Shown: positions 1-9,604, numbered from the stretch's first letter. The stretch: 64,000 nucleotides of DNA from Lachnospiraceae bacterium (GCA_017934175.1 JAGBKB010000036.1:34601-98600); one strand, 5' to 3'. Program-made: numbers and translations. The notes: generated by a model from the sequence alone, not told the origin.

Positions 1-13
1 ACCTCATAAATGC

Positions 14-19
14 TATAAT
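14..19 (+). promoter_or_regulatory. Extended -10 element for a probably leaderless gene
   Basis: TATAAT is preceded by TG plus one base, an extended -10. Only six bases separate it from the ATG at 26, so transcription would start at or next to the A of the start codon. The -35 position lies outside the window. No Shine-Dalgarno sequence exists between the -10 and the ATG. Confidence 0.55.
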
Positions 20-25
20 ATAATT

Positions 26-220
26 ATGATTAGTTATGAACCATTTTTTAAAACATTAGTAAAAAGAAAAATATCACAATATCAACTGATTAACGATTAT
101 TTAATACCAAGTGGGACTTTATCACGAATTAGAAATAATAAAAGCCTTACTTTAAAATCTATAGAAAACATTTGTAAGGCACTGAATTGTAATATAAGTG
201 ATGTAGTTTCGTTTATTTAA
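26..220 (+). CDS. Small Cro/CI-type helix-turn-helix regulator
   Basis: This 64-residue protein is a single helix-turn-helix domain of the compact Cro/CI (XRE, HTH_26-like) type. The reading IPSGTLSRIRNNKSLTLKSI is the turn and recognition-helix region, and ICKALNCNISDVV is the usual ending of such domains. It probably binds DNA as a transcriptional repressor; its target is not visible. It is one of only two plus-strand genes here and converges on rbfA, overlapping its 3' end by 8 bases. The start codon has no ribosome-binding site but lies six bases after an extended -10, which suggests a leaderless mRNA like that of lambda cI from pRM. The fold is confident; the function is generic. Confidence 0.75.
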   Translation: MISYEPFFKTLVKRKISQYQLINDYLIPSGTLSRIRNNKSLTLKSIENICKALNCNISDVVSFI

Positions 221-569
221 TTTTTTCAAGTAATTCTTCTATCCTTTTTGCTTTCTCAATAGATTCATCATAATAGAATGCAATTTCAGGTGTTTTTCTC
301 ATATCAAGTTGTTCAGCAATAATGTGCCGAACAAATCCAGCAGCATTTTTCAATCCATCCAAAACTTCTTTTTTATCATCTTTAAATATATCTACATAAA
401 CTTTACAATGCGAAAAATCTCTTGAAAGTTTAATGCCTGTGACATTCGCATTTCCCAAGACTCTTTTATCCTGTATTTCATATGAAACAACTTCTGAAAT
501 AATCCTTTCAACTTCAGAACTTATCATATCATACTTATATGGTTTTGCATTTTTCTTTTTATCTCTCAT
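213..569 (-). CDS. rbfA: 30S ribosome-binding factor A
   Basis: RbfA is a single KH-like domain protein that binds the 30S subunit and assists late maturation of 16S rRNA, especially at low temperature. The 118-residue product has the family pattern: a first helix (SSEVERIISEVVSYEI), the strand VTGIKLSRDFSHCKVYVDIF, and the C-terminal stretch with RHIIAEQLDMRKTPEIAFYY. An in-frame TTG at 590 would give a longer form, but the ATG at 569 fits the family start better. It overlaps the end of infB by 11 bases, indicating translational coupling. It is the last gene of the nusA-infB-rbfA operon and runs into the convergent regulator at the window edge. Confidence 0.95.
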   Translation of the reverse strand: MRDKKKNAKPYKYDMISSEVERIISEVVSYEIQDKRVLGNANVTGIKLSRDFSHCKVYVDIFKDDKKEVLDGLKNAAGFVRHIIAEQLDMRKTPEIAFYYDESIEKAKRIEELLEKIK

Positions 570-3258
570 TATCAATCTTTTTTTCTTCAACTACATAGAC
601 TTCTAAAACATCATCAACAGCAAAATTACTAAATCCATCAAGAACTACACCACATTCGAAACCTGCTTTAACTTCTTTGACTTCATCTTTAAATCTTTTA
701 AGTGATAGTATAGGACCATCAAATAATGTTTCTTCGCCTCTCTTTACTCTCACTTTAGCATTTCGCCTAATTTCTCCATCATTTACAAATGAACCAGCAA
801 TATTACCTACATTTGATGCTTTGAAAATTTGTCTTATTGTAAGATTACCAATTATTTTTTCTTCCAATATAGGTGCAAGCATACCTCTCATTGCTTTTTC
901 TACATCATCTATGGCATTGTAAATAATATTATAAAGCCTTAAATCTACTTTTTCTTTTTCAATTATTGATTTTGTATTTGGTTCTGGTTTTACATTAAAT
1001 CCAATTATTATAGCATTTGAAGCACTTGCAAGAGTGACATCAGACTCATTTATATTACCAACGCCTTCATGAATGACTTTTACAACAACTTCATCATTAG
1101 ATAATTTCTCTAAACTATTTTTTATTGCTTCAGATGAGCCTGCAACATCAGCCTTAAGAACTATGTTTAATTCTTTTAGTTCACCTGCTTTAATTTGGTC
1201 AAAAAGAGCATCAAGAGTTACTTTATGCTTACTCTCTTCCACAAGTCTAATTTTATTTTCAGATACAAAAGTCTCTGCAAATGCTCTTGCTTCTTTTTCA
1301 TTATCAAAGCATAAAAATGTATCACCAGCAAGTGGGACATCATTTAATCCGAGTATTTCAACTGGAGTAGAAGGTTTTGCTTCTTTAAGTCTATTTCCAT
1401 TTGCATCTGTCATCGCACGTACCTTTCCAAAACTCCTTCCCATAGCAACATAGCCCCCTATATGAAGTGTTCCTTTTTGAACAAGTATTCTTGCGACTGG
1501 ACCTTTCCCTTTATCAAGTAAACTCTCAATAACTATTCCTCTTGCTTTTCTATTTGGATTTGCTTTTAGATCTAATACATCAGCAGTTAATAATATCATC
1601 TCAAGTAAATTATCAATTCCAATATTATTTTTTGCTGACACTTCGCAATAAGTTGTCTGTCCTCCCCAATCAGAAGGTACTAATTCATATTCTGATAATT
1701 GTTGCTTTACTCTTTCAACATTTGCTTCTGGTTTATCAATTTTATTTATAGCAACTATAATCTCTACATTTGCAGCCTTGGCATGATTTATGGCTTCAAT
1801 AGTTTGTGGCTTAACTCCATCATCAGCAGCAACTACCAATATAGCAATGTCAGTTGATTTTGCACCTCTTAATCTCATAGCCGTAAACGCTTCATGACCA
1901 GGAGTATCTAAAAATGTAATAAGCCTATCTTTTACTTTTACTTGATATGCACCAATATGTTGAGTTATTCCTCCTGCCTCTTTTGCTATTACATTAGTAT
2001 TTCTAATTGTATCAAGTATAGAAGTTTTACCATGGTCAACATGTCCCATTACGACTACAACAGGTGGTCTTGTAACAAGAGTTGCTGGGTCTTCGGCTTC
2101 TTCTTTTAATAATTCTTCAATAACATTAACTTTTACTTCTTTTTCACACAAAACATCATATTCAAGAGCAATATTTTCAGCCTCTTCATATGATAATTCA
2201 GTATTTACATTAACAATTTTACCAGTAAGGAAAAGTTTTTTTACTATCATAGCAGGCTCTCTTTTAAGTTTAGAAGATAATTCTTTGATAGTTATAACTT
2301 CTGGTATGACAATAGACTTAATAACTTCACTTGGTTCTTCAACTTTTGGTTCAGGTTTTATAAATGCACCTGCACCAGTCTTTTTAATTGTTCTTGTTTT
2401 TTCATTTTCACTATAAGTTAATAAATTTTTATTATACTTATCAAACTTATCTTTTCCACCCTTTTTGCTCTTGCTCTTTTTATTTTCATCATTTTTAATA
2501 CCATATTGGTCTTTTTTTATCTTACCTTCATATCTTTTGTTAGTACCTGTTGCTATACCAGTATTTAAAGCATTAAAAGTTGTTTTAATATTTCCACTAT
2601 TAAAATCAGATTGTCTTTTAGGTTTATTACCTTGTGTATTAAATCTATTCTGTTGATTATTATTATTTTGATGATTATTAGTTTGTTGTTTTTCTTTAAA
2701 ATTTGTATTGTTAAATGGTTTATTATTTTGATTATTATTCTTTGCTTTCGTTTTAGAAAAGTCTTTTTGTTTTTCTAATTCTTTTTTCTTTTTAATCTCT
2801 TCAATCGTACTTAAAGGAAGCGCTCTACCATTTGGCGAAGCATTTTTTGATTTAGACTCTTTATTAGTTCCGTGCACATTAATTATTAAGTTACTTGTAT
2901 TAGCATTTGACCAATTAAAACTTTTTTGTGATGAATTATCAGTTTTAGTTGAATCTTTTTCTACTTTTGAATTATTATCAGGTTTAACAGTGTTAGTTTC
3001 AGATTCTATATTTTTATCATCAACTTTACTATCGGAATTTTTTATAGTTGTCGGCCTACTTACAGTTGTTCTACGATTTTTGTTTTTAAAAGAAAGAATC
3101 ATTGCATCAACTATTTTTTCGCCTTCCAAAGTTAGTTTATTAGTAATTTTTGTTGCATTCTCTCCTTTTGCAGCCAGTTCATTTTTGATTTCGTCAACAA
3201 AATCTTTAAACTTAACTGTATCAATATCATTATCTTTTAACTTTTCCTTTATAGTCAT
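559..3258 (-). CDS. infB: Translation initiation factor IF-2
   Basis: IF-2 is the GTPase that delivers initiator fMet-tRNA to the 30S subunit and promotes subunit joining. The 899-residue protein has a long, very Asn/Lys/Gln-rich low-complexity N-terminus (about residues 60-310), an IF2_N domain near 320-375, then the G domain with GHVDHGKTS near 403, DTPGHE near 451 and NKID near 505, followed by beta-barrel domains II and IV (fMet-tRNA binding). The N-terminal region is highly variable among IF-2 proteins, so its composition reflects the AT-rich genome more than a special function. The gene lies 57 bases after nusA with no ylxR or ylxQ between them, and has a good ribosome-binding site (GGAGGAAAT). 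Confidence 0.98.
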   Translation of the reverse strand: MTIKEKLKDNDIDTVKFKDFVDEIKNELAAKGENATKITNKLTLEGEKIVDAMILSFKNKNRRTTVSRPTTIKNSDSKVDDKNIESETNTVKPDNNSKVEKDSTKTDNSSQKSFNWSNANTSNLIINVHGTNKESKSKNASPNGRALPLSTIEEIKKKKELEKQKDFSKTKAKNNNQNNKPFNNTNFKEKQQTNNHQNNNNQQNRFNTQGNKPKRQSDFNSGNIKTTFNALNTGIATGTNKRYEGKIKKDQYGIKNDENKKSKSKKGGKDKFDKYNKNLLTYSENEKTRTIKKTGAGAFIKPEPKVEEPSEVIKSIVIPEVITIKELSSKLKREPAMIVKKLFLTGKIVNVNTELSYEEAENIALEYDVLCEKEVKVNVIEELLKEEAEDPATLVTRPPVVVVMGHVDHGKTSILDTIRNTNVIAKEAGGITQHIGAYQVKVKDRLITFLDTPGHEAFTAMRLRGAKSTDIAILVVAADDGVKPQTIEAINHAKAANVEIIVAINKIDKPEANVERVKQQLSEYELVPSDWGGQTTYCEVSAKNNIGIDNLLEMILLTADVLDLKANPNRKARGIVIESLLDKGKGPVARILVQKGTLHIGGYVAMGRSFGKVRAMTDANGNRLKEAKPSTPVEILGLNDVPLAGDTFLCFDNEKEARAFAETFVSENKIRLVEESKHKVTLDALFDQIKAGELKELNIVLKADVAGSSEAIKNSLEKLSNDEVVVKVIHEGVGNINESDVTLASASNAIIIGFNVKPEPNTKSIIEKEKVDLRLYNIIYNAIDDVEKAMRGMLAPILEEKIIGNLTIRQIFKASNVGNIAGSFVNDGEIRRNAKVRVKRGEETLFDGPILSLKRFKDEVKEVKAGFECGVVLDGFSNFAVDDVLEVYVVEEKKIDNER

Positions 3259-3315
3259 TATTTCCTCCGAAAAGAATTATACTTATTTTGAAAAATGTCA
3301 TTTTAATAATTCATA

Positions 3316-4554
3316 CTATTCATCAGCACTTTCTGTGTCTACTGTATCATTACTATCAGCATTATTTTCTTCACTTGCTTTTTCTTGTTCTACTTTATCC
3401 AAAACATCTTTAAACTTACTGTGGTCATACTCAACACCAAATTTATCATATATACCTTGTGCAACTGCTTGTGATTCTGACTTAATATCTATTTTATATT
3501 CTGTCAGTTTAGCAGCAAGTCTTGCATTCTGACCTTCTTTTCCTATTGCAAGTGATAATAATGAGTCTGGCACAACTACAAGTGCTGCCTTGTTATCTTC
3601 ATCTGCAACAATAATTGTTGATTTAGCAGGATTTAGAGCATTGCCAATAAAATTACTAATATCTTCGTCCCAATTTACTATATCAATCTTCTCTCCACCT
3701 AATTCATCTACTACCGCATCTACTCTTATGTTGTTTACACCAATGCATGAACCTACTGCATCTACATCAGGATTATATGAATATACAGCCATCTTTGTTC
3801 TTGACCCTGCTTCTCTTGCTATTGATTTAATTACAACTGTTCCATCTTTAATTTCAGTAACTTCTTGTTCAAAAAGTTTTCTTACAAGATTTGGGTCAGA
3901 CCTTGATACTTTAATTTTTGGTCCTCTGGATGTTTCAGTAACTTCTTGTATATAAACTTTAATTCTCTTATTAAATTCTAATTTTTCAGATTTATTTCTT
4001 TCTGAATCTAAAAGTATTCCATCAGTTCTACCAAGGTTAATATTATATGCATTTTTTAACCTTCTACTTACAGTTCCTGTAACAATAGTTCCGACTTTTT
4101 CTTTAAATTCATTATAAAGTGAACTCTTTTCTTGTTCTCTTAACTTATTTATTATAAGTCCTTTAGAATTTTGAATTGCAATATGACCAAGGTCAATTCG
4201 TGGCGCTTCAATATAAACTTGGTCATCAACTTGTGCATTTTCATCATATTTTCTCGCTTCACTAAGTTTCACTTCAGTCAAATCATTAATAATATCTAAA
4301 TCATCAGGTATAACTTCTTTAGCCAAAAATATTTCATAATCATAACTATCTTCATCAATTACAACATTGATATAATTTTGGTCTTTTTGAATCATTTGAG
4401 CAAGAACTTTATCACCACTTTTATTTGCTTTTCTTACCAAATAGTTTCTATAAGCATACTCAAGTGATTCTTTGATAGATTTTAATATCAATGACTTATC
4501 TATATTTTTTTCCTTTTCTAAAATTTCTAATGCATCCTTTAATTCCCTATTCAT
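3316..4554 (-). CDS. nusA: Transcription termination/antitermination factor NusA
   Basis: NusA binds RNA polymerase and nascent RNA and modulates pausing, termination and antitermination. The 412-residue product has the N-terminal polymerase-binding domain (about 1-125), an S1 domain (about 135-200, including VGTIVTGTVSRR), and two KH domains (about 230-370, including AIGKEGQNARLAAKLT). It ends in an acidic tail rich in Asp, Glu and Asn and lacks the C-terminal acidic repeats of E. coli NusA, as in other Firmicutes. The usual upstream rimP is missing. The gene has its own promoter and a stable hairpin at the very start of its leader. Confidence 0.97.
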   Translation of the reverse strand: MNRELKDALEILEKEKNIDKSLILKSIKESLEYAYRNYLVRKANKSGDKVLAQMIQKDQNYINVVIDEDSYDYEIFLAKEVIPDDLDIINDLTEVKLSEARKYDENAQVDDQVYIEAPRIDLGHIAIQNSKGLIINKLREQEKSSLYNEFKEKVGTIVTGTVSRRLKNAYNINLGRTDGILLDSERNKSEKLEFNKRIKVYIQEVTETSRGPKIKVSRSDPNLVRKLFEQEVTEIKDGTVVIKSIAREAGSRTKMAVYSYNPDVDAVGSCIGVNNIRVDAVVDELGGEKIDIVNWDEDISNFIGNALNPAKSTIIVADEDNKAALVVVPDSLLSLAIGKEGQNARLAAKLTEYKIDIKSESQAVAQGIYDKFGVEYDHSKFKDVLDKVEQEKASEENNADSNDTVDTESADE

Positions 4555-4600
4555 AATTTATTCCTTCCGGCATATAGCCAAAAAATATATATAAAAACTT

Positions 4601-4622
4601 GAGGAGCGATAACTCGCTCCTC
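4601..4622 (-). terminator. Hairpin with U-tract in the nusA leader
   Basis: GAGGAGCGA and TCGCTCCTC form a perfect 9-bp stem with a 4-base loop. On the minus strand it is followed by AAGTTTTTATATATATTTTTT, so it can act as an intrinsic terminator. It lies downstream of the DUF896 gene, but also begins only 2-3 bases after the predicted transcription start of the nusA promoter. It could therefore end upstream transcripts, or act as a 5' stabilising or attenuating hairpin for nusA. Confidence 0.7.
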
Positions 4623-4630
4623 ATATATAA

Positions 4631-4659
4631 ATTATACTAAATAAACACTCAAAAATCAA
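4631..4659 (-). promoter_or_regulatory. Sigma-A-type promoter of the nusA-infB-rbfA operon
   Basis: On the minus strand a -35 TTGATT (4654-4659) and a perfect -10 TATAAT (4631-4636) are separated by exactly 17 bases. Transcription would start near 4624, about 70 bases upstream of the nusA ATG. Confidence 0.65.
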
Positions 4660-4717
4660 TCAAAAATACAAAAAAATCAGTAAAAATAGTTAAAAATAAT
4701 GATATTTTAGCATTTTT

Positions 4718-4897
4718 TTAGGTATTTTTTGAACTTGAACCCTTTAATTTATCAATAGTAAACTTAAAATAATTAATAATTTCATCTCTAAGAATTGCTC
4801 TTTCATTTAATTCAACAGCACTCAATTCATTTCCAGATTCAATTTTTAAATATAATTCATTGAGCCTATTAACTTTATTCATTAGATTATTTTCCAT
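4718..4897 (-). CDS. DUF896 (YnzC-like) small protein
   Basis: The 59-residue product matches the DUF896 family of small helical proteins: a first helix with NKVNRLNELYLKIESGNEL, then the family's ELNERAILRDEIINYF segment. Family members have no established enzymatic role; in Bacillus a relative (YneA-operon YnzC) is linked to the SOS response. The chosen ATG follows a strong GGAGGG site and overlaps the stop codon of the flavoprotein gene upstream (TAATG), so the two are translationally coupled. An upstream start would run into the flavoprotein gene and is not needed. Confidence 0.8.
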   Translation of the reverse strand: MENNLMNKVNRLNELYLKIESGNELSAVELNERAILRDEIINYFKFTIDKLKGSSSKNT

Positions 4898-6195
4898 TAT
4901 CCCTCCATATTTAAAATATGATTTGATACCACTGATGCCGATGAATAGCACATCTGTAAATTATAACCACCACATATACCATCTATATCAAGTGCTTCAC
5001 CTATAGCATATAAACCTTTTATTTTTTTTGCCTCTAAACTATTTTCGTAAAACTCATTTGTGTCAATTCCTCCAACAGATATTTGAGCATTTTCATAATT
5101 ATTCTGTTTAATTATTTTGATTTTAAAACTAATAATTAGATTTGAAATATTTATCAAGTCATCATCAGTTAAATCACTAACTTTCTTATTTTTAAGATTT
5201 AATAATGATGTAATAATTAAGTTTAATTCATCCGGTAAATATCCACACAGAAAATCATCTATTTTTTTATATGGTATTAAGTTACGTCTTAATTTCAAAA
5301 TGTTTATAACTTTATTATTTTTTTCTTCATAACTTAAATTAAAATATGAAGATTTATTACTTACATTAACACTATTTACTAAATTGCATGAAAAGTCAAA
5401 AATAATATCAATATCATTTTTATATGAACTTTGTATTCTTGCAAGTTTGCTTGATAAGTTTAAGATTGGTATTCCAGATACATTTTCTTTTGTAAACTGT
5501 ATTTCACCATATTCCGATAATACATTATTATCTTTATCTTTTATAGATACATAAGCATCTACCCTAAATCCTGTAAAATTAATTTTATTAACATCAATAT
5601 TATCAATTTTGTATTTTAAGGGGGTAAGCCCAGGTAAAACATCATTTACAGTTAACCCAAGTTTTTTTACAATAGAAAAGCAAGAACCATCTGAACCTGT
5701 TTTAGCATATGTACTACCACCAAAAGCAAATATAAGAATATCAAATTCATAATTTTTATTATCAATGGTGTAGACAAAAAACTTATTATTTTTTTTAATT
5801 ATATTTATTACATTTGAATTATATTCTATGTTTATTTTATTATTTATAATCTTATCGTATAATGCATAGTATATACTTGTTGATTTATTATTATTTGGAT
5901 ATACATAATCAATATTTTTATGAGTTTCAACTTTTGATACAATGCCTAAACTATTTAAATATTCAATAAACGAATAGTTATCATATCTTTTAAATATAGT
6001 TTTAGCAAATTTACAATTATATATATAATCTAAATTGTTAAAATCCATATTTGTAAAATTACATTTGCCATTTCCTGTAAGTAATAATTTTTTTCCAAGT
6101 TTATTATTTTTCTCTAATATAGTTACATTATGTTTATTTAGTTTACTCGCAAGAATCATACCACTTGCACCGCCTCCAATTATCCCAATGTCCAT
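4897..6195 (-). CDS. HI0933/BaiN-family FAD-dependent oxidoreductase (copy 1)
   Basis: This 432-residue flavoprotein begins with an FAD-binding Rossmann motif (GIIGGGASGM, from residue 4) and the family signature KKLLLTGNGKCNFTN near 35-50. It ends with the second dinucleotide motif region (GLYAIGEALDIDGICGGYN). HI0933/YhiN/BaiN proteins are soluble flavoproteins; BaiN was implicated in bile-acid dehydroxylation in some gut Clostridia, but most members have no proven substrate. The gene lies 1 base after the SpoVB-like gene and is coupled to DUF896. A paralogue with the same signatures is at 52351-53691. Confidence 0.88.
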   Translation of the reverse strand: MDIGIIGGGASGMILASKLNKHNVTILEKNNKLGKKLLLTGNGKCNFTNMDFNNLDYIYNCKFAKTIFKRYDNYSFIEYLNSLGIVSKVETHKNIDYVYPNNNKSTSIYYALYDKIINNKINIEYNSNVINIIKKNNKFFVYTIDNKNYEFDILIFAFGGSTYAKTGSDGSCFSIVKKLGLTVNDVLPGLTPLKYKIDNIDVNKINFTGFRVDAYVSIKDKDNNVLSEYGEIQFTKENVSGIPILNLSSKLARIQSSYKNDIDIIFDFSCNLVNSVNVSNKSSYFNLSYEEKNNKVINILKLRRNLIPYKKIDDFLCGYLPDELNLIITSLLNLKNKKVSDLTDDDLINISNLIISFKIKIIKQNNYENAQISVGGIDTNEFYENSLEAKKIKGLYAIGEALDIDGICGGYNLQMCYSSASVVSNHILNMEG

Positions 6196-6196
6196 A

Positions 6197-7882
6197 TTAG
6201 CCTCTCAACAAAAACTCAAATTTAGAAATAAATGGTATATAATCAGAATCTCTTTTCCTTACAACACCAAGCATAATTATAAAGAAGCAATAAACAAATG
6301 TTGCAATTATTATACATATCAATAACCTAAGTAGCATAGAAAAATAACTCCCAGATGTCAATACATATTTTAATAAAAATCTATTGATGAAGTATGTAGT
6401 AATTCCCATAAGTGCAGCGCTTAAAAACATAAGTGTAAATGTTAAAATGTATCTTCTTTGGAAACTACTATTTCTATATCTAACTATTCTATTTAAATCT
6501 CTTTGGTTTAAAATAAATAACACCATTGCAAAAACTATCATACCAAATACAATGCCATAAATATTTTGTCTCAATGGAATTAAAAATATTAAACAAGCAA
6601 TTATATGAATTATAAGAGCGATTAAAGTATTTTTTAAAGGTTTAGTATAATGTCCCAGTCCTTGCAAAATACCAATAGTTACAGTTGACAATGAGAAAAA
6701 AACAACTGCTATACTGCCTGCTCTTAACATATTAATAAGTATGTCAAGGTTTTCTTTAAATAACACTCTACAAATAGGGTCTGCAAGTATTATAAGACCA
6801 ACAAATGCTGGAGTAACTATAAGCATAGTATATTTTATAGAATACTTTACTTTAAGCACAACTTCTCTAACTTCATTCTTTTCAACAGATGTTGATATAG
6901 AAGGTATAATCGATGAAGTAAGGCTATTTGCTACAGCAACTGGAATATTAAATAATAAATGATAATTCCCAAATACTCCCCATAAAATAACTATATTTAG
7001 TTCTGATTTCATAATTGTCAAAACATTTGAAAATATCAAATCATCTAAAACAGTTGTTAAATTATATATTGTCCCAGATACTATTATAGGAATCATAGTA
7101 TGATATAATACTTTAAATATTCTATTTCTTGATTCAGGTTCATAATAGTTATTATTATTCAACAACATTTTATATTTAGACATTAATGACAAGAATACAA
7201 AAAATAAAAATGCGAGTGCAGTAAAAGCACCGATACCTGTACCAATGGCACCACCTCTTGCACCAAAAGCATATGAATATTCAGTTGATTCATAAATCAT
7301 ATTTGCAATTACACCTCTATTAAATAAGATATATGCAAATAGTATACTTGTAATTGCATTTGCAATTTGCTCAAAAATCTGTGATATTGCAGTAGGAATC
7401 ATATTACCCATTCCTTGAAATAGTCCCCTAAATACTCCAAGGAAGGACATAATAAAGAGTGTAGGTGCAAGTGCTCTTAACGCAAACTTTAACAAAGGTT
7501 TCCTGTAAATATTACTAATAAATTCAGCACCATAAAACATAATAAGAAACATTATAAGTCCTACAAATAATGCAATGATTAATGATGCCTTTATAACATT
7601 TTTTACATCTTTATATCTACCAACAGCAAGTCTTTCAGAGACAACTTTTGAAATAGAAATTGGGAAAGAATAAGATGACAAAATAAGAAATAAAGAATAC
7701 ACACTATATGCAGATGTATAATAGCCATTTCCTTTGTTACCAATAATATTAATCATTGGAATTCTATAAAATAGACCAATTATTCTTACAATAATTCCAG
7801 AAACTGCTAAAATACTACCCTGCATTAAAAAATGATGTTTTTTATGTAAAGTTTTATTATTATTATCTTGAAACTTAATCAT
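6197..7882 (-). CDS. SpoVB-like lipid-linked polysaccharide flippase (MOP superfamily)
   Basis: The 561-residue product is a polytopic membrane protein with about 14 hydrophobic segments, starting around residues 18-45 (SILAVSGIIVRIIGLFYRIP). This opening and the later FRGLFQGMGNMIPTAISQI are typical of the SpoVB/MurJ-like branch of the MOP exporter superfamily. Members flip lipid-linked saccharides, and SpoVB itself is needed for spore cortex synthesis. Whether this copy acts in sporulation, peptidoglycan or capsule export cannot be told from sequence. It lies 1 base after ybeY and just upstream of the flavoprotein gene, so all are probably co-transcribed. Confidence 0.88.
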   Translation of the reverse strand: MIKFQDNNNKTLHKKHHFLMQGSILAVSGIIVRIIGLFYRIPMINIIGNKGNGYYTSAYSVYSLFLILSSYSFPISISKVVSERLAVGRYKDVKNVIKASLIIALFVGLIMFLIMFYGAEFISNIYRKPLLKFALRALAPTLFIMSFLGVFRGLFQGMGNMIPTAISQIFEQIANAITSILFAYILFNRGVIANMIYESTEYSYAFGARGGAIGTGIGAFTALAFLFFVFLSLMSKYKMLLNNNNYYEPESRNRIFKVLYHTMIPIIVSGTIYNLTTVLDDLIFSNVLTIMKSELNIVILWGVFGNYHLLFNIPVAVANSLTSSIIPSISTSVEKNEVREVVLKVKYSIKYTMLIVTPAFVGLIILADPICRVLFKENLDILINMLRAGSIAVVFFSLSTVTIGILQGLGHYTKPLKNTLIALIIHIIACLIFLIPLRQNIYGIVFGMIVFAMVLFILNQRDLNRIVRYRNSSFQRRYILTFTLMFLSAALMGITTYFINRFLLKYVLTSGSYFSMLLRLLICIIIATFVYCFFIIMLGVVRKRDSDYIPFISKFEFLLRG

Positions 7883-7883
7883 A

Positions 7884-8423
7884 TTATCTCACTATATTTA
7901 AAGAGTTTAAAACATCATCTTGAATTTCAAACATTTTCCTTTCATCTTTTACATTTGTATGGTCATATCCTAATAAATGAAGTAATGAATGTAATAACAA
8001 AAATGAATACTCTCTTTTTACTGAATGATTATACATAATACTTTGTGATATAACTTTATCATAGCACATAACTACATCACCTAAAAATATAGTATTAGTT
8101 GTTAAATCAAGTATAGATATATCATAAACATCTTTTTTAATAAATGTTGAAAAAGTAGAGGGCTTTTTAAACTCAATATTTGGGAATGACAATACGTCCG
8201 TTATTTTATTAACATTTCTCTGTTCTTTATTTATTTTTTTTATGTTTTTTTTATCGACCACAAAAATATTATACGAAAAATCATAATTTAAATCTAAATA
8301 TTCAAATAGTTTTCTCGATATTTTTTTAGAAAGAGTTTTATAATTAAACTCAAATACAAAATTATTTAGAGTCTCATATTTAATTATAATTTTACTTTTT
8401 CTTTCTTTTTTCATAATTTTCAT
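7884..8423 (-). CDS. ybeY: Endoribonuclease YbeY (16S rRNA maturation)
   Basis: YbeY is a zinc-dependent endoribonuclease involved in 16S rRNA 3'-end processing and ribosome quality control. The diagnostic metal motif is visible as HSLLHLLGYDH, preceded by the family's TDVLSFPN and LGDVVMCYD segments. The gene follows phoH and overlaps its 3' end, the usual pairing. Two ATGs (8423 and 8414) could start it and neither has a clear ribosome-binding site, so translation probably depends on coupling to phoH; the first is used here. The N-terminus has an extra basic stretch (KKERKSK) that may be partly untranslated. Confidence 0.93.
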   Translation of the reverse strand: MKIMKKERKSKIIIKYETLNNFVFEFNYKTLSKKISRKLFEYLDLNYDFSYNIFVVDKKNIKKINKEQRNVNKITDVLSFPNIEFKKPSTFSTFIKKDVYDISILDLTTNTIFLGDVVMCYDKVISQSIMYNHSVKREYSFLLLHSLLHLLGYDHTNVKDERKMFEIQDDVLNSLNIVR

Positions 8424-9387
8424 AAGCAACTACAATTTTTTGAACTAATGGATGTCGAACTACATCTTTAGATGATAACCTTATAAAACTTATTCCATCA
8501 ATATTTTTAAGAACTTTTATAGCACTATCAAGACCTGACTTTACATCCCTTGGTAAATCTTTTTGTGTGTCATCACCTGTAATTATTACTTTTGAATTAA
8601 AACCAATTCTTGTAAGAAACATTTTCATCTGTGGTATGGTTGTATTCTGTGCTTCATCCAATATTATAAATGCATTATCAAGTGTTCTTCCTCTCATATA
8701 TGCAAGTGGTGCCACCTCAATAAGTCCTTTTTCAAGGTTTGCTTGAAAACTTTCAGCCCCCATAATCTGATATAGAGCATCATATAGAGGTCTTAAGTAT
8801 GGGTCTATCTTACTTTGTAAATCTCCAGGCAAAAATCCAAGTTTTTCACCTGCTTCTATCGCAGGTCTTGTCAATATAAGTTTTGTCACATCACCTTTTT
8901 TAAATGCTTCAATAGCCATGCACATGCCAAGATATGTCTTTCCTGTACCAGCCGGACCAATGCCAAAAGTAATCATATTATTTTTTATGCTATCAACATA
9001 ATTCTTTTGTCCAATAGTTTTTGGTTTTATAGGCTTACCTTGAATAGTTCTTGACAAAACATTGTCATCAAGGTCTACAATATTATTTTTAATTTCAATA
9101 TTATTTTCATTTTTATTTAATAAAGTATCCATACAATAATTTAAATCTTGTTCACTAATTTCGTTTCCTTTATTTGCTTTAGAAATTAATATGTCTATCA
9201 GTTCATTGACATTTTCAACATCATTTTTGTTGCCTATAATTTTAATTTTTTCATTTCTAATGACTATTGAAACATTGAACTTCTTTTCTATTATTTTTAT
9301 ATTCACATCAAAACTACCAAATATTTTTGGCAATATTTCATTATTGATGCTAATTTCACTAATATAATTTTTATTATTATTATCCAT
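8392..9387 (-). CDS. phoH: PhoH-family P-loop ATPase
   Basis: The 331-residue protein has a Walker A motif GPAGTGKT at 144-151 and a Walker B/DEAQN segment (AFIILDEAQNTT) near 235, followed by TGDDTQKDLPR. This is the PhoH/PhoL ATPase family, usually encoded next to ybeY and thought to assist RNA metabolism or ribosome maturation; its biochemical role is unsettled. The N-terminal 110 residues form the usual KH-like accessory part. The ATG follows immediately after the U-tract of an intrinsic terminator, and the only Shine-Dalgarno-like bases (AGGG) are inside that hairpin. Confidence 0.93.
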   Translation of the reverse strand: MDNNNKNYISEISINNEILPKIFGSFDVNIKIIEKKFNVSIVIRNEKIKIIGNKNDVENVNELIDILISKANKGNEISEQDLNYCMDTLLNKNENNIEIKNNIVDLDDNVLSRTIQGKPIKPKTIGQKNYVDSIKNNMITFGIGPAGTGKTYLGMCMAIEAFKKGDVTKLILTRPAIEAGEKLGFLPGDLQSKIDPYLRPLYDALYQIMGAESFQANLEKGLIEVAPLAYMRGRTLDNAFIILDEAQNTTIPQMKMFLTRIGFNSKVIITGDDTQKDLPRDVKSGLDSAIKVLKNIDGISFIRLSSKDVVRHPLVQKIVVAYENYEKRKKK

Positions 9388-9396
9388 AAAAAATGT

Positions 9397-9418
9397 GCCC
9401 TATCCATATGAATAGGGC
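9397..9418 (-). terminator. Intrinsic terminator between rpsU and phoH
   Basis: The arms GCCCTAT and ATAGGGC form a 7-bp stem with an 8-base loop. On the minus strand it is followed by ACATTTTTT and then directly by the phoH ATG. It would terminate rpsU transcripts, and the 3' arm also contains the only candidate ribosome-binding bases for phoH. Confidence 0.7.
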
Positions 9419-9424
9419 AAAAAA

Positions 9425-9604
9425 TTAAAAACTAAACTTTCTTTTACGTGCTGCTTCAGATTTTTTCTTTCTTTTTACACTTGGCTTCTCATAGAATTCT
9501 CTTTTTCTAATTTCTTGTTGAATTCCAGCCTTTGCACAATTTCTTTTAAATCTTCTTAATGCATTATCTAAAGTTTCATTCTCTTTTACTATAACGCTTG
9601 ACAA
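9425..9604 (-). CDS. rpsU: Small ribosomal subunit protein bS21
   Basis: bS21 is a small basic protein of the 30S platform near the anti-Shine-Dalgarno end of 16S rRNA. The sequence [20 protein letters not shown] and the basic tail [15 protein letters not shown] are diagnostic. A GTG at 9613 would lengthen the protein, but the GGGAG ribosome-binding site abuts that GTG with no spacer. It lies 8 bases before a TTG at 9604, which gives the family-typical start [10 protein letters not shown] and a 59-residue protein. The TTG start is therefore preferred. A terminator follows the gene. Confidence 0.93.
   Translation of the reverse strand: MSSVIVKENETLDNALRRFKRNCAKAGIQQEIRKREFYEKPSVKRKKKSEAARKRKFSF

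Noticed and set aside
1542..3200. Repeat or CRISPR-like array suggested by the Asn-codon-rich part of infB
   Set aside because: It is low-complexity coding sequence within IF-2; no regularly spaced repeats or spacers are present anywhere in the window.
2990..3532. A 180-codon plus-strand frame across the infB/nusA junction
   Set aside because: It is opposite two certain genes and consists of Ser/Leu/Phe-rich antisense translation.
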